Position numbers and translations under genes: made by a program. From Enterovibrio nigricans DSM 22720 (GTDB taxonomy: Bacteria > Pseudomonadota > Gammaproteobacteria > Enterobacterales > Vibrionaceae), in NCBI RefSeq assembly GCF_900167155.1, contig NZ_FUXU01000025.1, forward strand, positions 1 to 56,612: a stretch of 56,612 bases of DNA, given 5' to 3'. Below are positions 8,103 to 17,507 of the stretch, piece after piece. Within the stretch, counting starts at the first letter, position 1, and each line of letters opens with the position of its first letter. The notes beneath the pieces are model-generated. The model was not told the DNA's origin, made no database searches, and was given only the letters and a program-made list of their open reading frames with translations.

Positions 8103-10712
8103 ATGGCAACAATTACAGGTACTAATGGATCAGACACGCTAAATGGCACGTTGGGAAACGACACCATTACGGGTAAAAATGGTGATGACACAATATATGG
8201 TGATGTTGGTTCGGGCGGCAGCTCTACAAAAACTGGCGCAGTATTTGTTATGGGCCAAGATTTTTCTATGAACAGTGGCAATTTCCACACTTGGTCATTC
8301 CCACCCACACTTAACTTCACCGGTTCAACATCGACAGTGACCTATAACGATGATGATGGTCAATTAAACGGTGATGACAAATGCAATGAATATTCTGACG
8401 ATAAATCGCAATCGGTGGAAATTGACGGGCAAGAATACGGCGTAAACGTGGACTTCAGCCTCAAATATTGCGATAGCGACGGCAACGTGTATACCTTTGC
8501 GGTGGTAGATGTAGACCTAGACTCTAATGGTTATCACTATTGCAATGTCGGTGAAAATGGCAAAATTCTGATTCAGATAGATGGCCCCGAAATTACATCA
8601 AGCACCGATCTCAGCCTCGTACCAAACTCCTACCAGAACGTAAGCAGCCTGAACTATGACGATATCACAGAGCCAACGACGGTTGATCCGTCAGTAGGCG
8701 GCGATGACACGATTTCGGGTGGTAGCGGGAATGATACTATTCATGGCCAAGGTGGGAATGACTACATCGAAGGCGATAATGGTCAGGACAAATTATACGG
8801 CGGTGATGGCGATGACATCATTTATGGCAACACGGCGTCGCCTAACTTTGGTGGCGGTGATCCTTGTGTAACCGTGTTCCAAATGGGTAACGACTTTACT
8901 ATGCCTTCCGGTGGTGAATTTCACTCTTTTTGTTTTCCACCAAAGCTGACATTTGATGGCGGCTCAACCAAAGTTACATTCCAAGATGATGATGGCGTGC
9001 TAAACGGTGACAACTACTGTAACGAGTACTCAGATGATAAGTCACAAACAGTCACTATCGACGGCAACACTTACTCTGTAAATCTTGATTACACCCTTAA
9101 GTATTGTGACTCTGATGGCAACATATATACCTTTGCCATTATTGACGTAGATCTTGATGGCAATGGACACCACTACAACAACCTGAATGAAAACGGAAAC
9201 CTTCTTCTGCAAATTGATGGCCCAGAAATTACCGATACAACCGATTTGTCTTTAGTTTCAAACTCTTATAGTAATATTAATTCTTTGAATTACGACGATA
9301 TTTCTGAAGAGCAAACGCAAATGACCAATGATGAAGACTACATCGACGGCGGTGCGGGTAACGATACAATCTACGGTCAATGGGGTGATGATGAAATTCA
9401 TGGCGGAGACGGTGATGACACCATCTATGGGGGAACAATAGGTACCCAGACCATTGATTGTGATCCAACCGCGAAAGTGTTCATCATGGGGGATGACTTT
9501 ACCATGCCTAAAGGTGGTGAATTCCATACATGGTGTTTCCCGGAAGAATTAGCGTTTGACGGTGATCGTACCGAAGTGACGTTCCAAGACGATGACGGTG
9601 TCCTTAATGGCGATAACATCTGTAACGAATATTCAGATGATAAAACACAAACCGTGACCATTGGTGGAAACACTTACTCAGTGAACCTCGATTACACCTT
9701 GCAATACACTGACGGGACCAATACCTACAAATTCGTCATCATCGATGTGGATTTGGATGGCAATGCTCACCACTACAGTAATGTTGCTGAAAACGGCAAA
9801 ATTCTACTTCAAATAGAAGGCCCTGAGATCACGGCATCGACCAATCTGACATTGGTTGCAAACTCCTACAGTAATATCACTGAATTGAATTACTCTGAGT
9901 TTGCGGAAACGACCAAAACGGTAGAAGTCAGCGACAAAGACACCATTCACGGTGGGGATGGGGACGATACTATCTATGGCGGTGACGATGATGACGTTGT
10001 ATACGGTGATGCGGGTGATGACACCCTTTTCGGTGGTAAAGGCGACGATATCATCCACGGTGGTGAAGGTAACGATACCTTGCTTGGTGGTCCGGGCAAG
10101 GATGAGCTGTACGGTGGTGCGGGCGATGACCAGTATATTGGTAGCAACGGTGATGACACCTTCGTGTTTGGAGAAGATGATTTTGTCGGTTTGACCACCA
10201 CAAACCCAGCGGGCCAAACCATTAATAAGTCCATGTACAATGCGGATAATGGTTTCGACAGAATGCTGGTTAATGGCGATGCTAACGTTGATTTTACGGG
10301 TGCCTCTTATCAGTCTGACCCAAATATTAAAGGCAACGTCATGGCGCAAATTGAAGCGGTTATCGGTGATGACGGCGATCAAGATGTGACGATTAATCCC
10401 AATGAAATCTGGGCACAATCAGATATGCCATTTGGAGAAGATCTGGGGAAGCCGGATGATTGGGATGGGTTTGTTGCCCACTTAGGTGGGGGTGATGATT
10501 CGTTTAACCTTGCTGGTTTGCCTTGGAGCTATGACGAAAATGCGACCGTAAACGCGCCGCTTTCCGCAGAAATGATCAGTATCATGGGGCTAAACAATAC
10601 ACAAGTTGGCGAGTTGACTGCGTATGTGTTCACTCACGATACGCAAGATCGCACCATTACCGTATGGACGGATGCAGAAAGTGTCACATTAAATGGTGAT
10701 GATATTTTCTAA
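8103..10712 (+). CDS. RTX calcium-binding secreted protein with three copies of a ~145-aa domain (869 aa)
   Basis: No N-terminal signal peptide; the protein begins directly with RTX nonapeptides (residues 5-36, GGxGxDxx type). RTX blocks recur at ~199-243, ~411-445 and ~610-690, as in proteins exported by type I secretion and folded by calcium outside the cell. Between them sit three related ~145-residue domains (46-189, 255-401, 454-601), each with the landmarks MGxDF, DDDGxLNGD, CNEYSDDK, VDLD and GPEIT. The ~180-residue C-terminus (DDTFVFGEDDF onward) has no RTX repeats and should contain the secretion signal. The protein is very acidic. It starts at ATG 8103 with GAGGA at 8090-8094, directly behind the GEMM-I riboswitch, so synthesis is predicted to follow cyclic di-GMP. 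This suggests a matrix or adhesion role. No ABC/HlyD exporter lies nearby. Confidence 0.85.
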   Translation: MATITGTNGSDTLNGTLGNDTITGKNGDDTIYGDVGSGGSSTKTGAVFVMGQDFSMNSGNFHTWSFPPTLNFTGSTSTVTYNDDDGQLNGDDKCNEYSDDKSQSVEIDGQEYGVNVDFSLKYCDSDGNVYTFAVVDVDLDSNGYHYCNVGENGKILIQIDGPEITSSTDLSLVPNSYQNVSSLNYDDITEPTTVDPSVGGDDTISGGSGNDTIHGQGGNDYIEGDNGQDKLYGGDGDDIIYGNTASPNFGGGDPCVTVFQMGNDFTMPSGGEFHSFCFPPKLTFDGGSTKVTFQDDDGVLNGDNYCNEYSDDKSQTVTIDGNTYSVNLDYTLKYCDSDGNIYTFAIIDVDLDGNGHHYNNLNENGNLLLQIDGPEITDTTDLSLVSNSYSNINSLNYDDISEEQTQMTNDEDYIDGGAGNDTIYGQWGDDEIHGGDGDDTIYGGTIGTQTIDCDPTAKVFIMGDDFTMPKGGEFHTWCFPEELAFDGDRTEVTFQDDDGVLNGDNICNEYSDDKTQTVTIGGNTYSVNLDYTLQYTDGTNTYKFVIIDVDLDGNAHHYSNVAENGKILLQIEGPEITASTNLTLVANSYSNITELNYSEFAETTKTVEVSDKDTIHGGDGDDTIYGGDDDDVVYGDAGDDTLFGGKGDDIIHGGEGNDTLLGGPGKDELYGGAGDDQYIGSNGDDTFVFGEDDFVGLTTTNPAGQTINKSMYNADNGFDRMLVNGDANVDFTGASYQSDPNIKGNVMAQIEAVIGDDGDQDVTINPNEIWAQSDMPFGEDLGKPDDWDGFVAHLGGGDDSFNLAGLPWSYDENATVNAPLSAEMISIMGLNNTQVGELTAYVFTHDTQDRTITVWTDAESVTLNGDDIF
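8238..9905 (+). repeat. Three intragenic copies of a ~435-bp coding repeat
   Basis: Copies at about 8238-8669, 8865-9305 and 9462-9905 encode the three related domains of the RTX protein, separated by RTX nonapeptide DNA. Copies 2 and 3 are closest to each other (shared FQDDDGVLNGD and VNLDYTL); copy 1 has diverged most. Copies are not identical at DNA level, so duplication is old or under selection. Confidence 0.8.
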
Positions 10713-10742
10713 ATCACTAACATGTCATTACATTGAAAAAGG

Positions 10743-10768
10743 AAAGGCTCACTTCGGTGAGTCTTTTT
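10743..10768 (+). terminator. Terminator after the RTX gene
   Basis: AAGGCTCAC and GTGAGTCTT flank a TTCG tetraloop (10753-10756), followed by a T run. Confidence 0.9.
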
Positions 10769-10890
10769 GCCATCTATTCTATTGACGCTACTGTATTCTC
10801 ATCGTGTTTTGTCAGCGTTGATAATCTGTTGAGCAATTTGTCTACGTATGAATGACGCGTCCTGTGCCTGATTCAATCAGCGTATAACCA

Positions 10891-11532
10891 TTAGTTAATG
10901 GTTTCATGCTCTAGGTATAAAAGCGTGGCGGCCATTCTTGATTCTACACCTAGCTTTTTCAGCAGGTTTTTCAAATGGACTTTAACTGTCGCTTCCGAAA
11001 TGTATAGGTGCTCGCCAATTTGTTTATTGCGAAACCCTTTGGCCACTTGCTGCAAAATCTGCAGTTCACGTTCAGTAAGAACACTGAGAGGGGAAGTTTG
11101 GTCCTGTGTTCGTTCCAAAAACGCTTTTACGGTATCGCTATAGGCTTTTTCACCAGTCATCGCAATTTTTAATTGTGCAACGATTTCTTCGGGTTCGCTG
11201 TCTTTGAGCAAGTACCCATCAGCACCTGCTTGCACTATTGCATGAATGTCATTTGGGCTGTCTGAAACAGTCAATATGACAATGATCGATGTGCAGCCGT
11301 CAGAGCGTAGTGCCCGTAACGTATCAAGCCCCGATAAGCCTTTCATATTGAGGTCTAAAATGATCAGGTCGGGCTCGTGTCTTGCGGCTTCAGCTATAGC
11401 GTCTGTTCCCGTGCTGACTTCTGAAACATGGCTAACTTCAGGCTCAAATTTTAAAAGTTGAGCAAGCCCTTTACGCATTAAAGGGTGGTCATCAACCAGA
11501 AGTACATTCCATTCACTCACTGTAAACTCCAA
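10891..11532 (-). CDS. narP: Nitrate/nitrite response regulator NarP
   Basis: A 213-aa two-component regulator: receiver domain (residues 8-125) with acidic pair DD (14-15), phospho-acceptor Asp60 in LDLNMKG and Lys in YLLKDSEPEE, then a LuxR/FixJ-type helix-turn-helix starting LSVLTERELQILQQVAKG. Wording is very close to E. coli NarP (LNMKGLSGLDTL, ADGYLLKDS). It is phosphorylated by NarQ, encoded 4 bp upstream on the same strand, and should activate the divergent nap operon under nitrate. The chosen start gives MEFTVSEWNVLLVDDH. Confidence 0.93.
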   Translation of the reverse strand: MEFTVSEWNVLLVDDHPLMRKGLAQLLKFEPEVSHVSEVSTGTDAIAEAARHEPDLIILDLNMKGLSGLDTLRALRSDGCTSIIVILTVSDSPNDIHAIVQAGADGYLLKDSEPEEIVAQLKIAMTGEKAYSDTVKAFLERTQDQTSPLSVLTERELQILQQVAKGFRNKQIGEHLYISEATVKVHLKNLLKKLGVESRMAATLLYLEHETIN

Positions 11533-11536
11533 TGTT

Positions 11537-13243
11537 CTATTTCAATGAGAATTTTAGGCAGACTTTGCAACCGTGATCCGGTGAAGAAACTATACGCAGG
11601 TTCCCCCCCAGCAACTGTGCTCGTTCTTGCATTATATTCAAACCATAGTGGTCGGGTTTTTCTTCTGTTAAAACAAAGCCTTTACCGTTATCAGTGATGT
11701 CGATATACGCAAACGCTTTGTCCTGACGGCATTCAATCAAGATCTCGCTCGCTTCTGCATGTTTAATGGCGTTAGAGCAGGCCTCTCGAATGATTTGCAA
11801 ACTATGCATTTGGCGTTGTGCATCCATAGACATAACATCAATCGACGAGGAAAGTGTTATGGGGGCAGCAACTTGTGCTTGCAGTGTTTTAACCAGTTCG
11901 TGTAGCGCAAGCCCGAAATCACTGTTTGTCAGTGATAAACGGAACGCATTGAGCAATTCTCGTAGTTGATGGTAGGCAATGCCTAATTGTTCACTAATCT
12001 CCTGAGTGATGTCATCGCAATCTTGGTTGTCGATAAGCTTTAGGTGTCGTTTTAGCAACGTCGTTTGAATTTTAAGGTACGAAAGTGACTGTGCGATAGA
12101 GTCATGAAGCTCCCGTGCTAGCGTGGCACGCTCTTCCATCACAGCCAAATGTGTTGCCTGTTTTTGCGCATGGTTGTAATAAATGCCACGCGCCATGACG
12201 GACGCTAAATTTGATAAGAGAACGGTATCCGTCATCGCAATGTCACCTTGCCACTCTAGTGTCCCTAACGTTTCACCATCCAGTTTTAGTGGTTGTGTAT
12301 ACCAGCCCTGGTTTGTGGAATCACCCGTTTCTATCGCCCATTCTGACAAGTTGGGATTATTCACACTGAGTCGAAGTGCTTGAACGCCTTCAATTTGCAG
12401 CGTCGTGGCGAGCATTTTTTTAAAACTGTCTCGGGTAAGAAAACTGGAAGAAAGCTGAGTAGAGCAATCATAGAGAACATTCAGCGCGTGGTTGGCTTTA
12501 GTGAGCTTTCGTGTTTTCAATTCGATTTTGGATTTTAAATCGGCATAGAGCTCTTTTAGCTCGTTTGTCATCAAACCAAAACTTTCCGTCAGGACACCCA
12601 GTTCGTTGCTTCGTACTGCGGGTAGTACGATCTCGAAATCTCTTTTTTGGATGCTTTTGCTCGCTAGTACCAGTTGATTCAAAGGGCTAACGATGCGTTT
12701 TTGTGTGTAGTGAATGAGGAAAATGACAATGGCAAGTATCAGGCCTAGGCCAACACTGCTTACTAAGGCGAGAACTTGTAACTTGTTCTCCGAATGCGTT
12801 TGTAATGCAAACACAAAACGGTCAATTTCATTGACGAAAAGGCCGACTTGTTCGAGGTAAAACTGCCTGTCTGGCCCTTCAAGCTCCGGTTTTAGTTTTA
12901 ACCATTGTGCGATAAGGAGATCGTACCTGACGCGAATTTCTTCCGGCACAGCAAGGTTATCCAGTAGCTGTAATTCAGGTGAAAAAAGTGAGGCTTCGAA
13001 CATGCTGATGTGATCGGTGTAACGTGGTGAGTCGGTTACGATGTCATAAGCGAGCCGATAACTTTGCATACGCAACGAGCCAGAGGTATTAACCGCCGCA
13101 GCGTCATTGAGACTGGATGCCAAGGTAATAATAGAAAAGCCGGTAATAATGACAGCCAAAGTCAAAATGCTCAGCAGGGCTCGCGCGACAGTGGTTGTCA
13201 CGGACTTCTTAACGGTTGCGTTCAAATTGGGTCTGCCCTTCAA
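11537..13243 (-). CDS. narQ: Nitrate/nitrite sensor histidine kinase NarQ
   Basis: A 568-aa inner-membrane sensor. TM1 is ~18-42, immediately followed by the nitrate-binding P-box (47-63, containing SGSLRMQSYRL). A periplasmic four-helix domain runs to ~155, TM2 is 156-178, then HAMP and a degenerate GAF/cysteine-poor linker. The HisKA_3 box ERATLARELHDS has phospho-acceptor His380. The ATPase domain carries DNGKGF and HYGLNIMQERAQLLGG. Overall order and spacing match NarQ rather than NarX. The gene is transcribed away from nap and ends 4 bp before narP. Confidence 0.93.
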   Translation of the reverse strand: MKGRPNLNATVKKSVTTTVARALLSILTLAVIITGFSIITLASSLNDAAAVNTSGSLRMQSYRLAYDIVTDSPRYTDHISMFEASLFSPELQLLDNLAVPEEIRVRYDLLIAQWLKLKPELEGPDRQFYLEQVGLFVNEIDRFVFALQTHSENKLQVLALVSSVGLGLILAIVIFLIHYTQKRIVSPLNQLVLASKSIQKRDFEIVLPAVRSNELGVLTESFGLMTNELKELYADLKSKIELKTRKLTKANHALNVLYDCSTQLSSSFLTRDSFKKMLATTLQIEGVQALRLSVNNPNLSEWAIETGDSTNQGWYTQPLKLDGETLGTLEWQGDIAMTDTVLLSNLASVMARGIYYNHAQKQATHLAVMEERATLARELHDSIAQSLSYLKIQTTLLKRHLKLIDNQDCDDITQEISEQLGIAYHQLRELLNAFRLSLTNSDFGLALHELVKTLQAQVAAPITLSSSIDVMSMDAQRQMHSLQIIREACSNAIKHAEASEILIECRQDKAFAYIDITDNGKGFVLTEEKPDHYGLNIMQERAQLLGGNLRIVSSPDHGCKVCLKFSLK

Positions 13244-13296
13244 ACGAGTATTTCCACGGTTTTCGTCATAATGTGATTTGCGACAATATAAGAAAT

Positions 13297-13343
13297 TGAT
13301 CTAGAACAATACCACCCCCGATCTACCCCCTTAGAGGTATATA
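13297..13343 (+). promoter_or_regulatory. nap promoter region with FNR-like and NarP-like sites
   Basis: An FNR-like box TTGATCTAGAACAA (13297-13310) matches the TTGAT-N4-ATCAA consensus at all but one base. A 7-2-7 inverted heptamer, TACCCCC-TT-AGAGGTA (13324-13339), fits the NarL/NarP pattern; its second arm reads TACCTCT on the other strand, a full match, and the first differs at one base. A TATATA stretch at 13338-13343 could be the -10. This arrangement fits anaerobic, nitrate-dependent control of napF and perhaps of narQ in the other direction. Confidence 0.6.
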
Positions 13344-13420
13344 TCCACCTCTCAATTCTTCTTAACGTGGCTCCATCGTCGCTAAGTACTGGCGAATCAA
13401 AGAGAAACGTAAGGTTGCTC

Positions 13421-13936
13421 ATGGTAGACACACACCGTCGCTTTTTCCTTAGAAGCAAACAGAAAATCGCACATCAGCCTCTTCCTTGGTTGAAGGATGC
13501 GGCGGCATTTTCGGATCACTGCACACGTTGCGGAGAGTGCCAGCGGGCTTGTCCTGAAAATATTATTGTGTCAGGTGATGGTGGTTTTCCGACCCTAGAT
13601 TTCAAATTGGGTGAATGTACCTTCTGCTATGACTGTGCTGAGGCCTGTCCTGAGTCACTCTTTCTTCCTGAGTCACTCTTTCTTCCTGAGTCACTCTTTC
13701 TTCCTGAATCTGAACAGCCTTGGAAACAATCCATCTCGATTGCAACAACGTGCTTAGCAAAGAACGCGGTTGAATGCAGAAGCTGCGCGGATGTGTGCGA
13801 GCCTCGTGCTATTCAATTCCGCATGACGTTGGGCAATGTTGCTCAACCCCAATTTTCCACATCAACGTGTACAGGGTGTGGCGCTTGCGTCTCACCCTGT
13901 CCAGTTTCTGCAATTTCAATGGAGCAATCACTTTGA
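13421..13936 (+). CDS. napF: Ferredoxin-type protein NapF
   Basis: A 171-aa cytoplasmic iron-sulfur accessory protein of periplasmic nitrate reductase, thought to help load or maintain the Fe-S cluster of NapA before export. Cys clusters CTRCGECQRACP, CTFCYDCAEACP and CTGCGACVSPCP mark three 4Fe-4S sites, with extra Cys in CRSCADVCEP. The start at ATG 13421 (MVDTHRRFFLRSKQ) is preferred over the upstream in-frame TTG at 13367 because it follows GTAAGGT and matches the usual NapF N-terminus. Odd feature: after the second cluster a PESLFL hexapeptide is repeated three times, coded by perfect 18-bp repeats, lengthening the linker by about 12 residues. Confidence 0.93.
   Translation: MVDTHRRFFLRSKQKIAHQPLPWLKDAAAFSDHCTRCGECQRACPENIIVSGDGGFPTLDFKLGECTFCYDCAEACPESLFLPESLFLPESLFLPESEQPWKQSISIATTCLAKNAVECRSCADVCEPRAIQFRMTLGNVAQPQFSTSTCTGCGACVSPCPVSAISMEQSL
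13649..13702 (+). repeat. Three perfect 18-bp tandem repeats inside napF
   Basis: CCTGAGTCACTCTTTCTT occurs at 13649-13666, 13667-13684 and 13685-13702 with no mismatch, then a partial fourth copy. The unit is six codons, so copy-number change keeps the frame. Confidence 0.97.
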
Positions 13937-14220
13937 ATGAGTACCACGTTAGCAGCTTGATTGTGCATGCTGCCGCCGACCAAATTGAGACCGTCAAATC
14001 GAGTATTGAAGCGTTTGAGGGTACAGAAGTGCCTGCAGCGTCAGAAGCAGGAAAGCTCATCGTGGTCGTTGAAGGAAGCAGCCGCTCTATGCTGCTGGAA
14101 GTGTTTGACCAAATTAAAGCGTTGCCGGGTGTACTGGCGGCGACGCTCGTGTTTCATCAGGTCGAGAACGAAGAACCTGAATCAGTAATGGAAGGAGAGG
14201 GCAATGAACTTAACGCGTAG
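13933..14220 (+). CDS. napD: NapA maturation chaperone NapD
   Basis: A 95-aa cytoplasmic chaperone that binds the Tat signal peptide of NapA and delays export until cofactors are in place. The sequence has the NapD pattern: [10 protein letters not shown], then a ferredoxin-like alpha/beta fold ending [15 protein letters not shown]. The start is TTG 13933 (MNEYHVSSL), which overlaps the napF stop as TTGA and sits behind GGAG at 13920-13923. This is a translational-coupling arrangement. The frame is open further upstream inside napF, but that part is out-of-frame napF DNA. The last 17 bp overlap napA. Confidence 0.9.
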   Translation: MNEYHVSSLIVHAAADQIETVKSSIEAFEGTEVPAASEAGKLIVVVEGSSRSMLLEVFDQIKALPGVLAATLVFHQVENEEPESVMEGEGNELNA

Positions 14221-16690
14221 AAAGTTCCTCAAAGCCAACGCAGCCGCCGCGGCCGCAAGTGCTGCAGGGATCACACTGCCCGTTGCTGTTGCGCAAGCAG
14301 CAGGGAACGATGACCAAGTCACATGGGATAAAGCACCGTGTCGTTTTTGTGGTACGGGTTGTGGTGTGCTGGTAGGGACGCAAAATGGTCGTATTGTGGC
14401 ATCACAAGGTGACCCTGATGCACCTGTTAACCGTGGTTTGAACTGTATCAAAGGGTACTTCCTGCCAAAAATCATGTACGGAAAAGACCGTTTAACTCAG
14501 CCTTTGTTGCGTAAAACCAACGGTGTCTATGACAAAGAAGGTGAATTTGTGCCCGTTTCATGGGACGAAGCACTGGATTTGATGGCAGAAAAGTACGTGA
14601 CCGCGATTCAACAAAATGGCCCAACAACCGTCGGTATGTTTGGCTCTGGCCAATGGACAGTATGGGAAGGCTACGCGGCAGCTAAGCTGATGAAAGCAGG
14701 TTTCCGCACCAACAATATCGACCCGAATGCGCGACACTGTATGGCGTCGGCGGTGGTTGGTTTTATGCGTACTTTTGGTATGGATGAGCCAATGGGTTGC
14801 TATGACGACCTCGAAAAAGCCGATGCGTTTGTGCTTTGGGGTTCAAACATGGCCGAAATGCACCCAATCTTATGGTCTCGTCTAGCCGATCGCCGCTTGT
14901 CTGCACCACACGTAAAAGTAGCGGTGCTCTCAACATTTGAACATCGCAGTTTTGAGCTGGCTGATAACGGCATGATTTTCACGCCGCAGACCGACTTGGC
15001 GATCCTGAACTTTATCGCGAATTACATTATTCAAAACAACAAAGTCGATAAAGGGTTCATCGAAAAACACGTCAACTTCCGCAAAGGCGCGACAGACATT
15101 GGTTATGGCCTTCGTCCTACCCATGCGTTAGAAAAAGCGGCAAAAAATGCGGGAAGTGGTGCATCTGATCCGATTGATTTTGATGCCTTTGCGAAATTTG
15201 TGGCTGATTACGACGTTAAATCAGTGTCTGAACTTTCTGGAGTACCAGAAGATCAACTTAACGCACTTGCCGAGCTGTATGCTGACCCGAAAGTGAATGT
15301 GGTTTCCTACTGGACCATGGGCTTTAACCAGCATACTCGTGGAGTGTGGGCTAACAATCTTGTTTACAACATTCACTTGCTGACAGGCAAAATCTCCAAG
15401 CCTGGTTGTGGCCCCTTCTCACTGACGGGTCAGCCATCTGCATGTGGTACAGCACGTGAAGTTGGTACGTTTGCACACCGTCTGCCTGCAGATATGGTAG
15501 TAGCGAACCCGAAACACCGAGCGTTTTCAGAAGCTAAATGGCAACTGCCCGAAGGCACGATTCCACCTAAACCAGGCTATCACGCCATTTTACAAGACCG
15601 CATGCTGAAAGACGGCAAGCTTAACGTTTACTGGGTGATGTGTAACAACAACATGCAAGCGGGTCCAAACATCAATGAGGAGCGTCTGCCAGGTTACCGT
15701 GACCCACGTAACTTCATCATCTGCTCTGACCCTTACCCAACAGTAACAACAATGGCCGCTGACCTAATTTTACCGACTGCGATGTGGGTAGAAAAAGAAG
15801 GTGCATACGGTAACGCAGAGCGTCGAACACAATTCTGGTATCAACAGGTTAAAGCGCCAGGTGAGGCTAAATCGGACTTGTGGCAAATTGTTGAGCTGTC
15901 TAAGCGGATAAAAGTCTCAGATGTATGGCCTCAAGATTTGATCGCCAAGAAACCTGAATTCGCTGACAAAACCCTGTTCGATATTTTGTTTGCTAACGGA
16001 AAAGCGGACAAATATGGCCTTGATGAGATTCCAGCTGACCGACTGAATGATGATGCTCGTGACGCGGGCTTCTATATCCAAAAAGGTCTATTTGAAGAAT
16101 ACGCAGAGTTTGGTCGCGGTAAAGCGCACGATCTTGCACCGTTTGATATGTATCACCAAGCACGTGGCCTGCGTTGGCCTGTCGTGGATGGCAAAGAGAC
16201 ACTTTGGCGTTACGCAGAAGGGTATGACCCCTATGTGAAAGCCGGCGAAGGCTTTGCGTTCTACGGTAAACCCGACAAGAAAGCCGTTATTTTTGCACTG
16301 CCTTATGAGCCAGCTGCAGAGGCGCCTGATGAAGAATACGACATGTGGCTATCCACCGGACGTGTTCTTGAGCACTGGCATACAGGCACCATGACACGTC
16401 GCGTCCCTGAGCTGTATCGTGCGTTCCCTGACGCGGTTGTGTATATGCACCCGTTGGATGCACGTGCCCGTGGTTTACGTCGTGGTGATGCGGTGAAAGT
16501 GGTATCGCGTCGCGGTGAGGTGACGACACATGTGGAAACGCGTGGTCGCAACCGTGTACCAAAGGGGCTGGTGTTTATGCCGTTCTTTGATGCAGGCCAG
16601 TTGGTGAATAAATTGACACTGGATGCGACGGATCCGCTGTCAAAAGAAACTGACTACAAGAAATGTGCCGTGAAAGTCGTAAAGGCTTAA
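14204..16690 (+). CDS. napA: Periplasmic nitrate reductase catalytic subunit NapA
   Basis: An 828-aa molybdenum enzyme reducing nitrate to nitrite in the periplasm. Twin-arginine signal LTRRKFLK (3-10) with an Ala-rich core ends near AQA (30-32). The 4Fe-4S ligands are Cys46, Cys49, Cys53 and Cys81, and Cys179 in NARHCMASA is the molybdenum ligand. The molybdopterin-binding C-terminus contains [21 protein letters not shown]. Length equals E. coli NapA (828). It overlaps napD by 17 bp and receives electrons from NapB/NapC, encoded downstream. No lesions are seen. Confidence 0.98.
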   Translation: MNLTRRKFLKANAAAAAASAAGITLPVAVAQAAGNDDQVTWDKAPCRFCGTGCGVLVGTQNGRIVASQGDPDAPVNRGLNCIKGYFLPKIMYGKDRLTQPLLRKTNGVYDKEGEFVPVSWDEALDLMAEKYVTAIQQNGPTTVGMFGSGQWTVWEGYAAAKLMKAGFRTNNIDPNARHCMASAVVGFMRTFGMDEPMGCYDDLEKADAFVLWGSNMAEMHPILWSRLADRRLSAPHVKVAVLSTFEHRSFELADNGMIFTPQTDLAILNFIANYIIQNNKVDKGFIEKHVNFRKGATDIGYGLRPTHALEKAAKNAGSGASDPIDFDAFAKFVADYDVKSVSELSGVPEDQLNALAELYADPKVNVVSYWTMGFNQHTRGVWANNLVYNIHLLTGKISKPGCGPFSLTGQPSACGTAREVGTFAHRLPADMVVANPKHRAFSEAKWQLPEGTIPPKPGYHAILQDRMLKDGKLNVYWVMCNNNMQAGPNINEERLPGYRDPRNFIICSDPYPTVTTMAADLILPTAMWVEKEGAYGNAERRTQFWYQQVKAPGEAKSDLWQIVELSKRIKVSDVWPQDLIAKKPEFADKTLFDILFANGKADKYGLDEIPADRLNDDARDAGFYIQKGLFEEYAEFGRGKAHDLAPFDMYHQARGLRWPVVDGKETLWRYAEGYDPYVKAGEGFAFYGKPDKKAVIFALPYEPAAEAPDEEYDMWLSTGRVLEHWHTGTMTRRVPELYRAFPDAVVYMHPLDARARGLRRGDAVKVVSRRGEVTTHVETRGRNRVPKGLVFMPFFDAGQLVNKLTLDATDPLSKETDYKKCAVKVVKA

Positions 16691-16709
16691 TGGATTAGCA
16701 GGCCACACG

Positions 16710-17507
16710 ATGACTAAACGCACAAACGTCACCCAATGTACAGAGACAGCGGCAACGAAGGTTGGTCAGTCTGGCACAAGCCGTCGCCGTTTTCTCCGGG
16801 ATGCTGCGCGCACTGCTGCAGGGGCGGGAATTGCCGTTACGGTATTGGGTTTGCAATCAAAGCAGAGCCAAGCACAAAGCAGCATACCCATTCGTCCCCC
16901 CGGTGCATTGGAGGAAAGTGATTTTCTCAATGCCTGTGTACGGTGTGGTCTGTGTGTTCGTGATTGCCCTTACGACACGTTGAAATTGGCAACACTACTG
17001 TCGCCGGTAGCGGCGGGAACGCCGTATTTTGATGCTCGGAGTATCCCCTGTGAAATGTGTGAGGATATTCCTTGCGTCATAGCGTGTCCAAGTGGCGCGT
17101 TGGATCGCAGCCTTACCGATATCACAGAAGCACGAATGGGAACGGCTGTGCTTATCGACCACGAAAATTGCCTCAATTGGCAGGGTCTGCGCTGCGATGT
17201 GTGTTATCGCGTTTGTCCGCTGATTGATGAAGCGATAACACTTGAGCCGATGCATAACCAACGTACGGGTAAACACGCAAAGTTAATACCCATGGTCAAT
17301 GCAGCTCGTTGCACCGGATGTGGCTTGTGTGAACACGCCTGCGTGTTGGATGAGACTGCCATCAAGGTGGTGCCAATCAGCTTAGCGCGCGGAAAACTCG
17401 GAGAACACTATCGCTTGGGTTGGGAAGAGAAAGCGGCGAATAAAGGCGAAAGTCTAGTTCCCCGCCAACTGACTTTGCCAACGCGTGCACCGGTAGAGGG
17501 CAACTAA
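16710..17507 (+). CDS. napG: Ferredoxin-type protein NapG
   Basis: A 265-aa periplasmic Fe-S protein with a Tat signal (SRRRFLR, 24-30, unusually far from the start; a shorter start is possible). Four 4Fe-4S motifs are visible: [35 protein letters not shown] with preceding Cys, and [11 protein letters not shown]. With NapH it forms a quinol dehydrogenase feeding electrons to the nitrate reductase. Its stop overlaps the napH start (TAATG at 17505-17509). Confidence 0.95.
   Translation: MTKRTNVTQCTETAATKVGQSGTSRRRFLRDAARTAAGAGIAVTVLGLQSKQSQAQSSIPIRPPGALEESDFLNACVRCGLCVRDCPYDTLKLATLLSPVAAGTPYFDARSIPCEMCEDIPCVIACPSGALDRSLTDITEARMGTAVLIDHENCLNWQGLRCDVCYRVCPLIDEAITLEPMHNQRTGKHAKLIPMVNAARCTGCGLCEHACVLDETAIKVVPISLARGKLGEHYRLGWEEKAANKGESLVPRQLTLPTRAPVEGN

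Noticed and set aside
9804-10418. Long minus-strand frame (204 codons) inside the RTX gene
   Set aside because: It mirrors the Gly/Asp-rich RTX repeats; repetitive coding DNA often leaves open antisense frames.
13367-13420. Upstream start for napF at 13367
   Set aside because: It adds 18 residues through the promoter-proximal region and lacks the family N-terminus; ATG 13421 has a better ribosome site.
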